A stretch of DNA of 64,000 nucleotides from Leptodesmis sichuanensis A121 (GCF_021379005.1 NZ_CP075171.1:372001-436000); one strand, 5' to 3'. Shown: positions 26,333 to 35,586, counted from the stretch's first letter. Numbers and translations are program-made. Notes: generated by a model from the sequence alone, not told the origin.

Positions 26333-27457
26333 TTAATCAGAGGAAGTTCTCTCAGTAGCAGGAACAAATCTGCCAGGGATTTTGTGCCTCCTGGTTGCTG
26401 GGGAACTACCGCCTTGCTCAACCTGTTTATATTGCCGCATCATTAAACGCTGTAGGGCGATAATAGCCGGGTTAACTTCCACATAGCGTTGTCCTCCTGG
26501 ATGGGCCAGGTGAGTGCGTTGTTCACTCTCCACCATCTCTTTATCTTGATTGACAAACCGCAGCAGGACAAAACGCTTTAAGAGCCATTGCAAGCCTGGC
26601 TGGAGCCACCGCCGCAGGAAGGCAGGCAGTCTGACTTTGAAGAAAAACAGAGCATAGGAGCGGCTGTCAGTCAGTCCGATCGGTAGCCGCATTAGATAAA
26701 GTGCCGAAATTCCCGGTATGTGAGTGCGGTAATGGGGATAGCGATATTCGATGCGGATGGAGCGGGTCGTGGTCTGGTGAGGGCGATCGCTTAATCCCAA
26801 CCAGCTTGCCAGACGACCTTGATAGGAGACTTGATACTCCGCCCAGACTGAGGTTTCGGTTTCTTGCAAACTGATCAATACCGGGTTAAACCAGCCCTGC
26901 AACCCCTGATGCAAAATGCCATGAAAGACATCCATCGTATTTTCATTGCAAATCGTAAAATGGGCCTGAAAATGGACAGAGACAGGCACCATCAACCAGC
27001 CCGGTTCGGAAAATTCGGGAATTTCAGGAAGCTGGCGATCGTTTGCCAATGATGGGTCGCCTGGAAACACCCAGATCAGCCCATATTTTTCCTGCACAGG
27101 ATAGGGGCGAACTTGAACACAGGGCAACTTTTGCTGGGGGGGCCAGTAGGGAATCTGAACGCAGTCACCCTGGCCATTAAATTCCCAGCCATGATAGCGG
27201 CATATCAGATGGTTGCCATTCACTTTGCCGCGATGTAGTTCCACACCCCGATGAGGACAGCGATCGCAGAGGGCATGAAGCTGACCACTGGTATCGCGGT
27301 AAAGGGCGATCTCCTGTTGCCAGATCTGAACCGGGATTACCTGGCCCTGCTTCACATCCCTGGCCCAGCCCACGGCATACCAGTGATTGGGGTTGATGCC
27401 AATCTGCCGGATATCTGCCCGTACGGTGTGACCTGTGAGAGCCGTTGCCAGTTCCAT
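26333..27457 (-). CDS. Rieske non-heme iron oxygenase (alpha-subunit type)
   Basis: A 374-residue Rieske oxygenase. The 2Fe-2S cluster ligands are C67/H69 (CDRCPHRGVEL) and C86/H89 (CRYHGWEF). The mononuclear iron site is in NENTMDVFHGILH with H179 and H183, and D176 beside them as the electron bridge candidate. This layout is that of ring-hydroxylating oxygenases and the pheophorbide a oxygenase/Tic55 relatives of phototrophs. Residues 290-320 (RLPAFLRRWLQPGLQWLLKR) are amphipathic and may associate with membrane; no clear transmembrane pair is seen. The substrate is unknown. ATG start; 76 bases after the regulator gene. Confidence 0.85.
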   Translation of the reverse strand: MELATALTGHTVRADIRQIGINPNHWYAVGWARDVKQGQVIPVQIWQQEIALYRDTSGQLHALCDRCPHRGVELHRGKVNGNHLICRYHGWEFNGQGDCVQIPYWPPQQKLPCVQVRPYPVQEKYGLIWVFPGDPSLANDRQLPEIPEFSEPGWLMVPVSVHFQAHFTICNENTMDVFHGILHQGLQGWFNPVLISLQETETSVWAEYQVSYQGRLASWLGLSDRPHQTTTRSIRIEYRYPHYRTHIPGISALYLMRLPIGLTDSRSYALFFFKVRLPAFLRRWLQPGLQWLLKRFVLLRFVNQDKEMVESEQRTHLAHPGGQRYVEVNPAIIALQRLMMRQYKQVEQGGSSPATRRHKIPGRFVPATERTSSD

Positions 27458-27533
27458 CCCGTGTGCTGATGCCTTGCACCCAGAAAATAACAGAGAGCCT
27501 AACTAGGCGGCATCATATCACTGAACCATTCGT

Positions 27534-28127
27534 TCAAAACGCTGCTGAGTAAAATTGCCGTGCTTCCTGGTTTTGTGAATTGGAGTGCCATTCATGCTCA
27601 TCCTGGTAATTCTGCCGCTTAGTCTGGATATTCTTGAGATGCTTTTTGACCGTATCCAGAGCGATATAGAGTTCTTCGGCAATCTGTTTCCGGTTGCGCC
27701 CAGTGCGTCGCCGGATCCAGACCTGGGTTTCCCGCTCCGTCAGTCCCCAGGATTGGGCTTCTGCGATCGCCAATCCCTGAACCGCCTGATTCTGGTCTTG
27801 CAGACGCACCAGCAGACAGGGATACTGAAAAGCCTCGAAGCTTAGCCATTGCGCCCGGATTCGCAGTTTGGCAGTCTCACACTCTACTTCGGACTCCACC
27901 ACTACCACTTGATCTGGGTATAACTTGCGGCTGCCCATCAGGGCTTCACAAACTTGCCAGACTTCCTGGGGAACGGCGTAGTTTTTTCCAGTTAACTGTT
28001 GACAAAGCTGAACTGCCATCTGATTTGCATACTTCTGTTCTTTTTGCTCTGTTAATACTAAAATGCCATCCACAAAACTCTCAAGAACGGCTTGTAGAAA
28101 CTCAAGGGGGTTATTTGAAGTATTCAT
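27534..28127 (-). CDS. LuxR-family transcriptional regulator with N-terminal sensor-like region
   Basis: About 197 residues. The C-terminal LuxR/GerE helix-turn-helix is clear: GLTERETQVWIRRRTGRNRKQIAEEL, then ALDTVKKHLKNIQTK. The N-terminal 120 residues (FLQAVLESFVDGILVLTEQ ... YANQMAVQLCQQLTG) look like a PAS-type sensor. No response-regulator receiver domain is present. The ATG at 28127 opens the PAS-like part; an ATG at 28184 (216 residues) is possible. It lies 76 bases before the Rieske oxygenase gene on the same strand and may regulate it, although that is inference. Confidence 0.78.
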   Translation of the reverse strand: MNTSNNPLEFLQAVLESFVDGILVLTEQKEQKYANQMAVQLCQQLTGKNYAVPQEVWQVCEALMGSRKLYPDQVVVVESEVECETAKLRIRAQWLSFEAFQYPCLLVRLQDQNQAVQGLAIAEAQSWGLTERETQVWIRRRTGRNRKQIAEELYIALDTVKKHLKNIQTKRQNYQDEHEWHSNSQNQEARQFYSAAF

Positions 28128-28372
28128 AATTGTATAAAGGGGCTTTCGTGTATTACTCGGTACTACACGGACGGTTTTGATCATTACCGGAGCTTCTCAA
28201 AAAGAAACTCGACTCATTCGTCTTAAAGGCCCAACCTACTCTTCTTGTTCACGGGTTTGAGGCGGTATCCGGAAAATTTCCCAGAGTCGCCTGTCCTCTC
28301 GCCAGAGATCGTTAAACTTTGTTAAAGTCAAGGCGTGCCATTTCCGTTTCAACCCTCACTGGAGACCTTTTG

Positions 28373-30106
28373 ATGCTGCGCCTGGAACATGTGAGTAAAA
28401 TTTATCCCACTGGAGAAGTCCTGAAGGATATTAACTGGGAAGTTAAACCGGGCGATCGCATCGGGCTGGTCGGCGTGAATGGGGCAGGTAAATCAACTCA
28501 ACTCAAGATTATTGCCGGAGAAACAGAACCCACCAGTGGCGAGGTGATTCGTCCTGCCAGTTTACGAATTGCCTACCTGACCCAGGAATTTGAGGTGGAT
28601 CCAGGGCGGACGGTGAAAGAGGAATTTTGGCGGGCCTTTAAGGATGCGAATGAAGTTCACGAGGCGCTGGCTAACATCCATCACGAAATGGAATCTGCCG
28701 ACCCCGAAACTCTGGACAAACTGATTCACCAGATGGATCGGTTGCAACGGCAATTTGAGGCAATGGATGGCTATGGTCTGGATGCCCGGATTGAAAAAAT
28801 TCTGCCAGAAATGGGATTTGCCCCGGATGATGGCGATCGCCTGGTGAGTGCTTTCAGTGGTGGCTGGCAGATGCGAATGAGTTTGGGCAAGATTCTGTTG
28901 CAGGAACCCGATTTGTTGCTGCTGGACGAACCGACGAACCATCTGGACTTGGAGACGATCGAGTGGTTGGAAACCTACCTGAAAGGCATTAACACACCGA
29001 TGGTGATCGTCTCCCACGACCGGGAATTTCTCGATCGCCTCTGTACCCAAATCGTGGAAACCGAGCGGGGCGTGTCCACCACCTACTTGGGTAACTATTC
29101 CGCCTACCTGAAGCAAAAAGAGGAAGCCCGATCGGCCCAACAGGCAGCCTATGAGCATCAACAAAAGGAAATTGAAAAGCAGCAAGCCTTTGTCGATCGC
29201 TTCCGGGCCAGTGCCACCCGCAGCACCCAGGCGAAGAGCCGGGAAAAACAACTGGAAAAAATTGAATTAGTGGAAGCCCCAGATGCTGGGTTAAGAACGC
29301 TCAAATTCCGCTTTCCTCCCGCCCCTCGCAGTGGCCGGGAAGTGGTGATCATCAAAGATCTGACCCATGCCTATGATGACAAGATTTTATTTCTGGGAGC
29401 CGAGTTGTTGATTGAGCGGGGCGATCGCATCGCCATTCTGGGGCCAAATGGGGCGGGCAAATCCACGCTATTGCATCTGATGATGGGCATGGAGCAACCC
29501 ACCGATGGCACCGTGGAATTCGGCCAGCATAACGTGATCCCCGGTTATTTTGAACAGAATCAGGCAGAAGCCCTGGATTTGCAAAAGACGGTGATGGAAA
29601 CCATCCACGATGAGGTACCGGACTGGACGAATGAAGAAGTGCGAACTCTGTTGGGTCGTTTCCTGTTCAGTGGCGAAACCGTATTTAAAAAGGTCGAAGC
29701 CCTCAGTGGAGGTGAAAAAGCACGGCTGGCGCTGGCAAAAATGCTGTTGCGTCCCGCCAACCTGCTGATTCTGGATGAACCGACCAATCACCTGGATATT
29801 CCCGCCAAGGAAATGCTGGAAGATGCGTTACGGAATTATGACGGCACGGCGATCGTCATCTCCCACGATCGGTATTTCATTTCCCAGGTAGCGAATAAAA
29901 TTGTGGAAATCCGGGATGGCGAGCTACGGCTGTACCGGGGCGATTACCACTACTATCTGGAAAAAGTGGCTGCAGAAAAGCAACAGGCCGAGTTAATGGC
30001 ACTGGAAGCCGAAAAGGCCGCAAAAGCAGCGGCGAAACGAGCCAAACAGAAGGAAAAAGAAAAAGCCAAAAAAGACAAACAAAAAGCCGAAAGTGTGAAC
30101 GGTTAA
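28373..30106 (+). CDS. ABC-F family ATPase
   Basis: A 577-residue cytosolic ABC-F protein with two ATPase modules and no membrane domain; the family acts on ribosomes (EttA, Uup and YheS types) in translation or ribosome maintenance. Module 1 has GVNGAGKSTQL, FSGGWQMRMSLGK and LLLLDEPTNHLDLE. Module 2 has GPNGAGKSTLL, LSGGEKARLALAK and LLILDEPTNHLDI. The linker of about 80 charged residues between them (EARSAQQAAYEHQQKEIEKQ) is the P-site tRNA-interaction motif region. The C-terminus is a Lys/Ala coiled tail. The ATG at 28373 (MLRLEHVSKIYP) follows GGAG; an extension to 28319 is unlikely. Confidence 0.92.
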   Translation: MLRLEHVSKIYPTGEVLKDINWEVKPGDRIGLVGVNGAGKSTQLKIIAGETEPTSGEVIRPASLRIAYLTQEFEVDPGRTVKEEFWRAFKDANEVHEALANIHHEMESADPETLDKLIHQMDRLQRQFEAMDGYGLDARIEKILPEMGFAPDDGDRLVSAFSGGWQMRMSLGKILLQEPDLLLLDEPTNHLDLETIEWLETYLKGINTPMVIVSHDREFLDRLCTQIVETERGVSTTYLGNYSAYLKQKEEARSAQQAAYEHQQKEIEKQQAFVDRFRASATRSTQAKSREKQLEKIELVEAPDAGLRTLKFRFPPAPRSGREVVIIKDLTHAYDDKILFLGAELLIERGDRIAILGPNGAGKSTLLHLMMGMEQPTDGTVEFGQHNVIPGYFEQNQAEALDLQKTVMETIHDEVPDWTNEEVRTLLGRFLFSGETVFKKVEALSGGEKARLALAKMLLRPANLLILDEPTNHLDIPAKEMLEDALRNYDGTAIVISHDRYFISQVANKIVEIRDGELRLYRGDYHYYLEKVAAEKQQAELMALEAEKAAKAAAKRAKQKEKEKAKKDKQKAESVNG

Positions 30107-30108
30107 GC

Positions 30109-30180
30109 CGCCAGAAACCGGGTTTCTGGTCAGGAATTGTAGCTTCTTTCAGGGTTCGGTGCAGAAATCCGGTTTCTAAG
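30109..30180. repeat. Two AGAAACCGGGTTTCT palindromes
   Basis: CCAGAAACC-G-GGTTTCTGG begins a few bases after the ABC-F stop codon, and a second related one, CAGAAATCCGGTTTCT, lies about 50 bases downstream. This short palindrome is one of the commonest interspersed motifs in filamentous cyanobacteria (recalled, not searched). The first copy could serve as a terminator hairpin but has no T run. Confidence 0.65.
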
Positions 30181-30237
30181 CCACCGGGAAGCAGTACACT
30201 CGACAAAACAATTCGCAACTTTATCGGATTAGCCATC

Positions 30238-30948
30238 ATGGGCGTTTTCAAGTCACCCTTGCACACGGTATTGATTGTTCTGGTCAGCCTGTTGGCAGTG
30301 CTGCAAGATCATTCAGCCGTCTGCACAGCGGACACCCCTTATCGACCTGATCCCCTGCCTTCCTATGATTGGTGGCGAGCCAAAGTCAAACAGCAAGCGG
30401 CGAATAGTCAGAATCAATCGTTCCAGGGTTGCTTATTTGGTGATTCGATTTCCTCTGCCCTGGGCGATCCCCTCGCGGCTGGGGTGGCCAACTTTGCGAT
30501 GGGTGGGCTAAGTTCCGTCTCCCTGGTGCAACAACTAAAGGTGCTGAATGCAGCAGGGATCAACTGTCAGCAGGCCGTGATTGCGATCGGCACGAATGAT
30601 GCAGGCTATGCCATTGAAAACGGAGATTTTGTCGATAGCTTGATGCAATCAGTAGAACTGGTACGCCAGATGGGAGCCACCCAGATTACCTTGATCCCCG
30701 CTTTTTACTCGACCGTTGAAGCCAGTAGGGATCCATCGCTGGCAGGACCGATCGCCCGTGTCGATGAAATTAACGTTTTGATTCACCGAGTCGCAGCGGC
30801 TGAGAATTTGCCGATCGTTGAGGATGGATTGCGACCCCTATATTCCAACAAAAGCCTGAAGCAAGAGATGACCTTTGATGGTGTACATCTGAATGACAAT
30901 GGCAAGCAGATTTATCGGCAAGTTGTGCAGAGGATTTTGGGGTTTTAG
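30238..30948 (+). CDS. Secreted SGNH/GDSL hydrolase
   Basis: A 236-residue protein with a signal peptide (hydrophobic VLIVLVSLLAVLQ, about 11-23, cleavage after the A of TCTA-like region near 31). The SGNH blocks are visible: CLFGDSISSALG with the nucleophile serine, GGLSS glycine block, AIGTNDAGYA with the oxyanion asparagine, and FDGVHLNDNG with the catalytic aspartate and histidine. Likely an extracytoplasmic esterase or acylhydrolase on cell-wall or polysaccharide acyl groups; the substrate is unknown. Monocistronic, between ABC-F and gpmI. Confidence 0.83.
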   Translation: MGVFKSPLHTVLIVLVSLLAVLQDHSAVCTADTPYRPDPLPSYDWWRAKVKQQAANSQNQSFQGCLFGDSISSALGDPLAAGVANFAMGGLSSVSLVQQLKVLNAAGINCQQAVIAIGTNDAGYAIENGDFVDSLMQSVELVRQMGATQITLIPAFYSTVEASRDPSLAGPIARVDEINVLIHRVAAAENLPIVEDGLRPLYSNKSLKQEMTFDGVHLNDNGKQIYRQVVQRILGF

Positions 30949-31042
30949 TTTTAGATAAGACTTGGGTAGAGCAATGTAGATGAATCTGAGCAAATGGACT
31001 GAAACTCCTGTTCAGTCGTCTTTAGATGACTTTGGCTATGAG

Positions 31043-31062
31043 CCAGGAAATTGATTTCCTGG
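31043..31062. repeat. Perfect 9-base-arm palindrome before gpmI
   Basis: CCAGGAAAT-TG-ATTTCCTGG, perfect with a two-base loop. It lies about 90 bases after the SGNH gene stop and 170 bases before gpmI. It may be a terminator without a T run, an operator, or an interspersed repeat; nothing distinguishes these. Confidence 0.5.
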
Positions 31063-31227
31063 TGATGCAGCGGGTGGTCAGCAGATTTGTCAGTCAACCA
31101 GCACTTATAGACATTCGTTAGGATCTAATAACAAAAACTTTGGTCTGAAGTGCTCCCACAAACTCGACCGTTGCAATCACAATGCTATGATTTCGTAGAA
31201 CTCACTTCAATGAAGGGATTGCTTCCT

Positions 31228-32826
31228 ATGGCGCAAGCGCCTGTCTCTCCAGTTGTATTAATTATTTTGGATGGTTGGGGTTACCGTGAGGATACGGAGG
31301 GAAATGCGGTGAAAGCCGCTAACACCCCGGTCATGAATTCTCTCTGGCAAGCCTACCCACATACGACGATTCGTACCTCTGGTAAGGATGTTGGGTTGCC
31401 AGACGGGCAAATGGGGAATTCAGAAGTTGGGCATTTGAACATTGGTGCAGGCCGGGTGGTGCCCCAGGAACTCGTGAGAATTTCTGATGCGATCGAAGAT
31501 GGCACTATTCTCAGCAATTCTGCTCTGGTGAAAGTCTGTCAGGAGGTCAAACACAGTCAGGGCAAATTGCATCTGGTCGGCCTGTGTTCTGATGGCGGAG
31601 TACACTCCCATTTGACCCATCTGTTTGGCCTGCTGGATTTAGCCAAGGATCAACAGGTTGAGGAGGTTTGCATCCATGTTGTAACCGATGGTCGGGATAC
31701 CTCACCTGACTCTGGGAAGGGATACGTTCAACAACTGGTTGAGTACATCGATCGCCTTGACCTGGGACGGATTGTTACCCTCAGTGGCCGCTATTACAGC
31801 ATGGATCGCGATCGCCGCTGGGATCGGGTACAAAAAGCTTATGAAGTGATGACCCAGGATGGCGATGGGGATGGACGATCGGTACTGGAAGTCATCCAGG
31901 ACTCTTATGATGCAGGGGTAATGGATGAGTTCATCATGCCGACTCGGATCGCTCGTGGTGCTGTGGAACCGGGAGATGGCGTAATTTTCTTTAACTTCCG
32001 GCCCGATCGTGCCCGCCAACTCACTCAAGCCTTTGTCGATCCCAACTTCACTGGCTTTGAGCGGGAACTGATTCAGCCCCTCACCTTTGCCACCTTTACC
32101 CAGTACGATCCCAGTCTGCCCGTGCTGGTGGCCTTTGAGCCACAAAACCTGAACAACATCCTGGGCCAGGTAATTGCTGATCGCGGATTGCGCCAATTCC
32201 GTACCGCGGAAACTGAAAAATATGCCCATGTCACTTATTTCTTCAATGGTGGCATTGAAGAGCCTTTTGAGGGAGAAGATCGGGAATTGATTCCCAGTCC
32301 TCAAGTAGCCACCTACGATCGCGCTCCCAGTATGTCAGCAGAAGCGGTAACGGATACGGCGATCGCGGCCATAGAGAAGCGAATTTACTCCTTAGTCGTG
32401 ATCAACTATGCCAATCCTGACATGGTGGGTCACACTGGCAAAATGGAAGCCACCGTTGAAGCATTAGAAACCGTCGATCGCTGTCTAGGTCGTTTGCTGG
32501 AGAGTATTAACCGGGCTGGAGGAACTGCGATCATCATTGCCGATCACGGGAATGCAGAAGTGATGTGGGATGAGAACGGCAATCCCTGGACGGCTCACAC
32601 TACAAACCCCGTTCCCTTCATTCTGGTGGAAGGGGAAGGTTTAAAGATTCCCGGTCACGGTACCGATGTGCAACTGCGATCGGATGGTCGTCTGGCTGAT
32701 ATTGCCCCTACCATTCTGGAAATTCTCAAAATTCCTCAACCCCCAGAAATGACAGGTCGCTCCATCCTGGTTCCCGCCGAGTTTGGGGTCACGCCTGCCC
32801 GCACCCCCGTTAAACTCGTGCGCTAG
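31228..32826 (+). CDS. gpmI: 2,3-bisphosphoglycerate-independent phosphoglycerate mutase
   Basis: Interconverts 3- and 2-phosphoglycerate in glycolysis and at the branch from the Calvin cycle; a key point of carbon exit in cyanobacteria. The 532-residue protein has the alkaline-phosphatase-like metal motifs: ILDGWGYRED, the phosphoserine loop MGNSEVGHLNIGAGR, VTDGRDTSP, YANPDMVGHTGKMEA, ADHGNAEVM and TAHTTNPVP. Length is normal (about 530). The ATG at 31228 has GAAGGGA upstream; an in-frame ATG at 31210 is the alternative. Cytosolic. Confidence 0.95.
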   Translation: MAQAPVSPVVLIILDGWGYREDTEGNAVKAANTPVMNSLWQAYPHTTIRTSGKDVGLPDGQMGNSEVGHLNIGAGRVVPQELVRISDAIEDGTILSNSALVKVCQEVKHSQGKLHLVGLCSDGGVHSHLTHLFGLLDLAKDQQVEEVCIHVVTDGRDTSPDSGKGYVQQLVEYIDRLDLGRIVTLSGRYYSMDRDRRWDRVQKAYEVMTQDGDGDGRSVLEVIQDSYDAGVMDEFIMPTRIARGAVEPGDGVIFFNFRPDRARQLTQAFVDPNFTGFERELIQPLTFATFTQYDPSLPVLVAFEPQNLNNILGQVIADRGLRQFRTAETEKYAHVTYFFNGGIEEPFEGEDRELIPSPQVATYDRAPSMSAEAVTDTAIAAIEKRIYSLVVINYANPDMVGHTGKMEATVEALETVDRCLGRLLESINRAGGTAIIIADHGNAEVMWDENGNPWTAHTTNPVPFILVEGEGLKIPGHGTDVQLRSDGRLADIAPTILEILKIPQPPEMTGRSILVPAEFGVTPARTPVKLVR

Positions 32827-32883
32827 CGATCTCCGACCTGGATCCAATTCCCCCTTGTCTTCTAGACTAGAAAAGCACGCAAT

Positions 32884-32963
32884 GGTTTAGATTTTGGATC
32901 TTAGACACCTGCCCACGGGTCTCCCTACAATCCAAAATCCAATATCCAACATCCAAAATTCAC
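32884..32963. repeat. AATCCAAAATCCA short repeats before secG
   Basis: Copies of the unit ATCCAAAAT and relatives (AATCCAATATCCAACATCCA, with TTTAGATTTTGGATC on the left in the opposite sense) fill the spacer. The same unit is seen at 36787, 40990 and 63196. Left and right parts are partial complements. It stops just before the secG start codon. Confidence 0.65.
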
Positions 32964-32971
32964 GTTTTCCT

Positions 32972-33205
32972 ATGACTCTCACTCTTGTCCTCAAAACTCT
33001 CTGGCTCATTTCTGCTGTCGGGCTGATTATTCTGGTGCTGCTTCACAGTCCCAAAGGAGACGGATTGGGTGGACTGGGTGGACAGGCTCAACTCTTTACC
33101 AGTACTAAAAGCGCCGAGTTAACGCTGAATCGAGTTACCTGGGTACTGACCATTATCTTCATGGGCTTAACTGTTGTCCTGAGTGCCAACTGGCTCCCGG
33201 CCTGA
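32972..33205 (+). CDS. secG: Preprotein translocase subunit SecG
   Basis: Small subunit of the SecYEG channel. The 77-residue protein has two transmembrane helices, about 4-22 (LVLKTLWLISAVGLIILVLL) and 53-72 (VTWVLTIIFMGLTVVLSA), joined by the conserved loop HSPKGDGLGGLGGQAQLF. This matches SecG length and layout. The ATG at 32972 is preferred because the upstream part of the frame is translated repeat sequence. It is followed after 2 bases by the metalloprotease frame. Confidence 0.92.
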   Translation: MTLTLVLKTLWLISAVGLIILVLLHSPKGDGLGGLGGQAQLFTSTKSAELTLNRVTWVLTIIFMGLTVVLSANWLPA

Positions 33206-33207
33206 GA

Positions 33208-34131
33208 TTGCCCTCTCTGAAAAGGTTTAGATCATTGAAGCAAGGATTTCGGCACTGGTGTTCTTCATGGTGCTGGCGCCGTTTTTTCAGCCACCGTTTT
33301 GTAATTAAATCAATCGGGCTATTAATCACGATCGCCGCTCTCCTGACCCTCACCCTCTCACCCTCTCACCCCCTCCCCCCCTCCCCTTCCCCCTCTCCCG
33401 CCCTTCCATCTTCCTTTCCCCCTCCCCAGCCCCATCCTCTTCCTGTCGGCCTCCTCACCTGGCAGGGTAGCCATCAATCGGGTGATTACTTCGATCAGGT
33501 TCAACCCTCGATCGTTGGTTATCTGATCTGGACACGATTTCCCATCACAGTGTACGTTCAACCGCCTACAGAGGCAGACAACGCCAGTCCATTCACGGCC
33601 AAACGCGCACAAACCTGGGTGAAGGCCGTGCAAACAGCGATTCAAGACTGGACTCCTTATCTGCCGTTGCAACCAATTGAGCAGGCGACAGGGGCAGATA
33701 TCACGATCTGGCGTTCCACACCCCCACTGCGGGTAGACTATGGGGGCGATCGCAACTCCCCCGAAACCAGTTCTAATTCTAAGCCTGGAGGTAAACCAGC
33801 CTTACCGACCCTGCGTGCCCGTTCCGCTGAAACTCAATTTGAACTGTATATCCGGAAGACAGATACAGCATCGGCAGAGCCAAATTCCGTGCTGGCTCAT
33901 CGGATGACTATTTACATTCGTCCTGATCAATCCTTTGATCATTTGCAAGCGGCTGCCCGTCACGAATTAGGCCATGCTTTAGGCATTTGGGGACACAGCC
34001 CTAACCCAACCGATACGATGTACTTTTCTCAGGTTCGCAATCCTGCTCAGGTTTCTGTTAGAGATATCAACACCTTGAAACGGATTTATGAGCAACCTAC
34101 TCGTTTAGGATGGCCAATGGCAAACGCCTAG
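33208..34131 (+). CDS. Secreted matrixin-like zinc metalloprotease
   Basis: About 307 residues. A basic N-terminus is followed by a transmembrane or signal segment (IKSIGLLITIAALLTLTL, about 33-50), a Pro/Ser-rich linker (about 51-80) and a catalytic domain. The zinc signature HELGHALGIWGH (HExxHxxGxxH) lies about 60 residues from the C-terminus and is followed by a turn methionine in DTMYFS, so a metzincin fold is likely, similar to cyanobacterial matrixins. The linker is encoded by a C-rich low-complexity tract. The only start found is a TTG at 33208, two bases after the secG stop, so translation may be coupled to secG; the true start is not certain. Confidence 0.75.
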   Translation: MPSLKRFRSLKQGFRHWCSSWCWRRFFSHRFVIKSIGLLITIAALLTLTLSPSHPLPPSPSPSPALPSSFPPPQPHPLPVGLLTWQGSHQSGDYFDQVQPSIVGYLIWTRFPITVYVQPPTEADNASPFTAKRAQTWVKAVQTAIQDWTPYLPLQPIEQATGADITIWRSTPPLRVDYGGDRNSPETSSNSKPGGKPALPTLRARSAETQFELYIRKTDTASAEPNSVLAHRMTIYIRPDQSFDHLQAAARHELGHALGIWGHSPNPTDTMYFSQVRNPAQVSVRDINTLKRIYEQPTRLGWPMANA

Positions 34132-34212
34132 AGTGCCAGTACAGGATTCAGAAAACAGTAGATCTGGCAGTTTCATAGAAATGAGCCAAAACAATGACAG
34201 CCCCTTCTGCCT

Positions 34213-35541
34213 TCAGGCATCAAAGGTTAAGGCTTTTCCTCGAACTTCCGTGTTGACTTTGCCGTGTTCGTAAACCACTTGGCCACCGACGATCGTCACT
34301 ACAGGCCATCCGGTCAAATTCCAGCCTTCAAAGGGACTCCAGCCACACTTTGTCAGTAAGTCCTCGCGTCGTACCGGGTGGTAAGTATGCAAGTCAACCA
34401 GTACCAGATCCGCATCATAACCGGGAGCGATCGCCCCTTTATTGGGAATCCGATAGGCCTTAGCGACTGCCGTAGACATCCAGTTGGCAACTTGCGCCAC
34501 TGTACACCGTCCCTGCATCGCCTGAGTCAGCATCAGCGGCAGGGACGTTTCTACCCCTGGCATTCCCGATGGCGTATTGGGATAGGTCTGGGCTTTTTCT
34601 TCCAGGGTATGAGGCGCGTGATCCGTAGCGATGAAATCCAGTACCCCGTCCTTTAAAGCCTGCCAGAGTACCTCATTGTCGTGGGGCGATCGCAAGGGTG
34701 GATTCATTTGGGCCAGAGTACCGATCGTCTCGTAGGCACTGGTATTCAGTAACAGATGTTGCGGTGTCACCTCTGCCGTCACCCAGGCTGGTTTATCTTG
34801 TCGCAACAACTCGGCCTCTTCTGCCGTGGATAGGTGGAGAATATGCAACCGTCGCTGATATTTCTTTGACAGCTTCAGCGCCAATTCCGTGGCCTCCAGT
34901 GCCGCCTGATTATCTTGAATCTGAGAGTGGATGGCAGGATCGGTAATTCCAGCAAATTGCTGACGACGCTCCTGAATGCGAGCCTGATTCTCAGCGTGGA
35001 CGGCAATCAATCGGCTCCCCTGGGAAAAGATTTTGTCCAGTACCTCTTCCTCGCTCATCAACAATGGACCATGCATTGATCCCATAAAGATTTTGATACC
35101 ACAGGCTGGCTTGGCTTCTAGAATATCGGGGAGCAGTTCTGCTGTCGCCCCAATGAAAAAGCCGTAATTCACCACACACTTTTGCGCTGCTCGCTGCAAT
35201 TTGTCATCCAGCGCTGCCTGAGTGGTAGTTAAAGGTCGAGTATTGGGCATTTCCAGAAAGGAAGTCACGCCGCCTTTGGCACAGGCACAACTGGCGGTAA
35301 ACAAATCTTCCTTGTGTTCCAGGCCCGGTTCTCGAAAATGCACCTGTGGATCAATCACTCCCGGCAACAAGGTCAGTCCCTGAGCATCTATTTCTCGGAC
35401 AGTCTCATCTGCTTCAAGTGGAATCTCGGTCGCGACCTGCTCAATGGTGCCACCCCGAATCAGTACGTCTCCTACCCTCAGTTGCCCATCGGGGTGAAGG
35501 ATCTGAGCCTGACGAATGAGCAAAGATAAATCTGGTTGCAT
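34213..35541 (-). CDS. pyrC: Dihydroorotase (type I), with an altered metal motif
   Basis: Third step of pyrimidine synthesis: reversible cyclisation of carbamoyl aspartate to dihydroorotate. The 442-residue protein matches class I dihydroorotases: VIDPQVHFREPGLEHKEDL (63-80), EMPNT, IKIFMGS, the histidines in IAVHAEN and HILHLST, and the catalytic aspartate in IATDHAPHT. In the D-x-H-x-H metal motif the first histidine is glutamine here (D64-P65-Q66-V67-H68). Whether that reduces activity or is a family trait is unclear (see findings). The length is normal. Transcribed divergently from lepB with about 45 bases between starts. Confidence 0.9.
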   Translation of the reverse strand: MQPDLSLLIRQAQILHPDGQLRVGDVLIRGGTIEQVATEIPLEADETVREIDAQGLTLLPGVIDPQVHFREPGLEHKEDLFTASCACAKGGVTSFLEMPNTRPLTTTQAALDDKLQRAAQKCVVNYGFFIGATAELLPDILEAKPACGIKIFMGSMHGPLLMSEEEVLDKIFSQGSRLIAVHAENQARIQERRQQFAGITDPAIHSQIQDNQAALEATELALKLSKKYQRRLHILHLSTAEEAELLRQDKPAWVTAEVTPQHLLLNTSAYETIGTLAQMNPPLRSPHDNEVLWQALKDGVLDFIATDHAPHTLEEKAQTYPNTPSGMPGVETSLPLMLTQAMQGRCTVAQVANWMSTAVAKAYRIPNKGAIAPGYDADLVLVDLHTYHPVRREDLLTKCGWSPFEGWNLTGWPVVTIVGGQVVYEHGKVNTEVRGKALTFDA

Positions 35542-35586
35542 AGTGATTAGAGCAGACTAGAATATCTATACAATATCGAATCTCCT

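Noticed and set aside
28562-29251. 229-residue minus-strand open frame
   Set aside because: Opposite the ABC-F gene, no family features.
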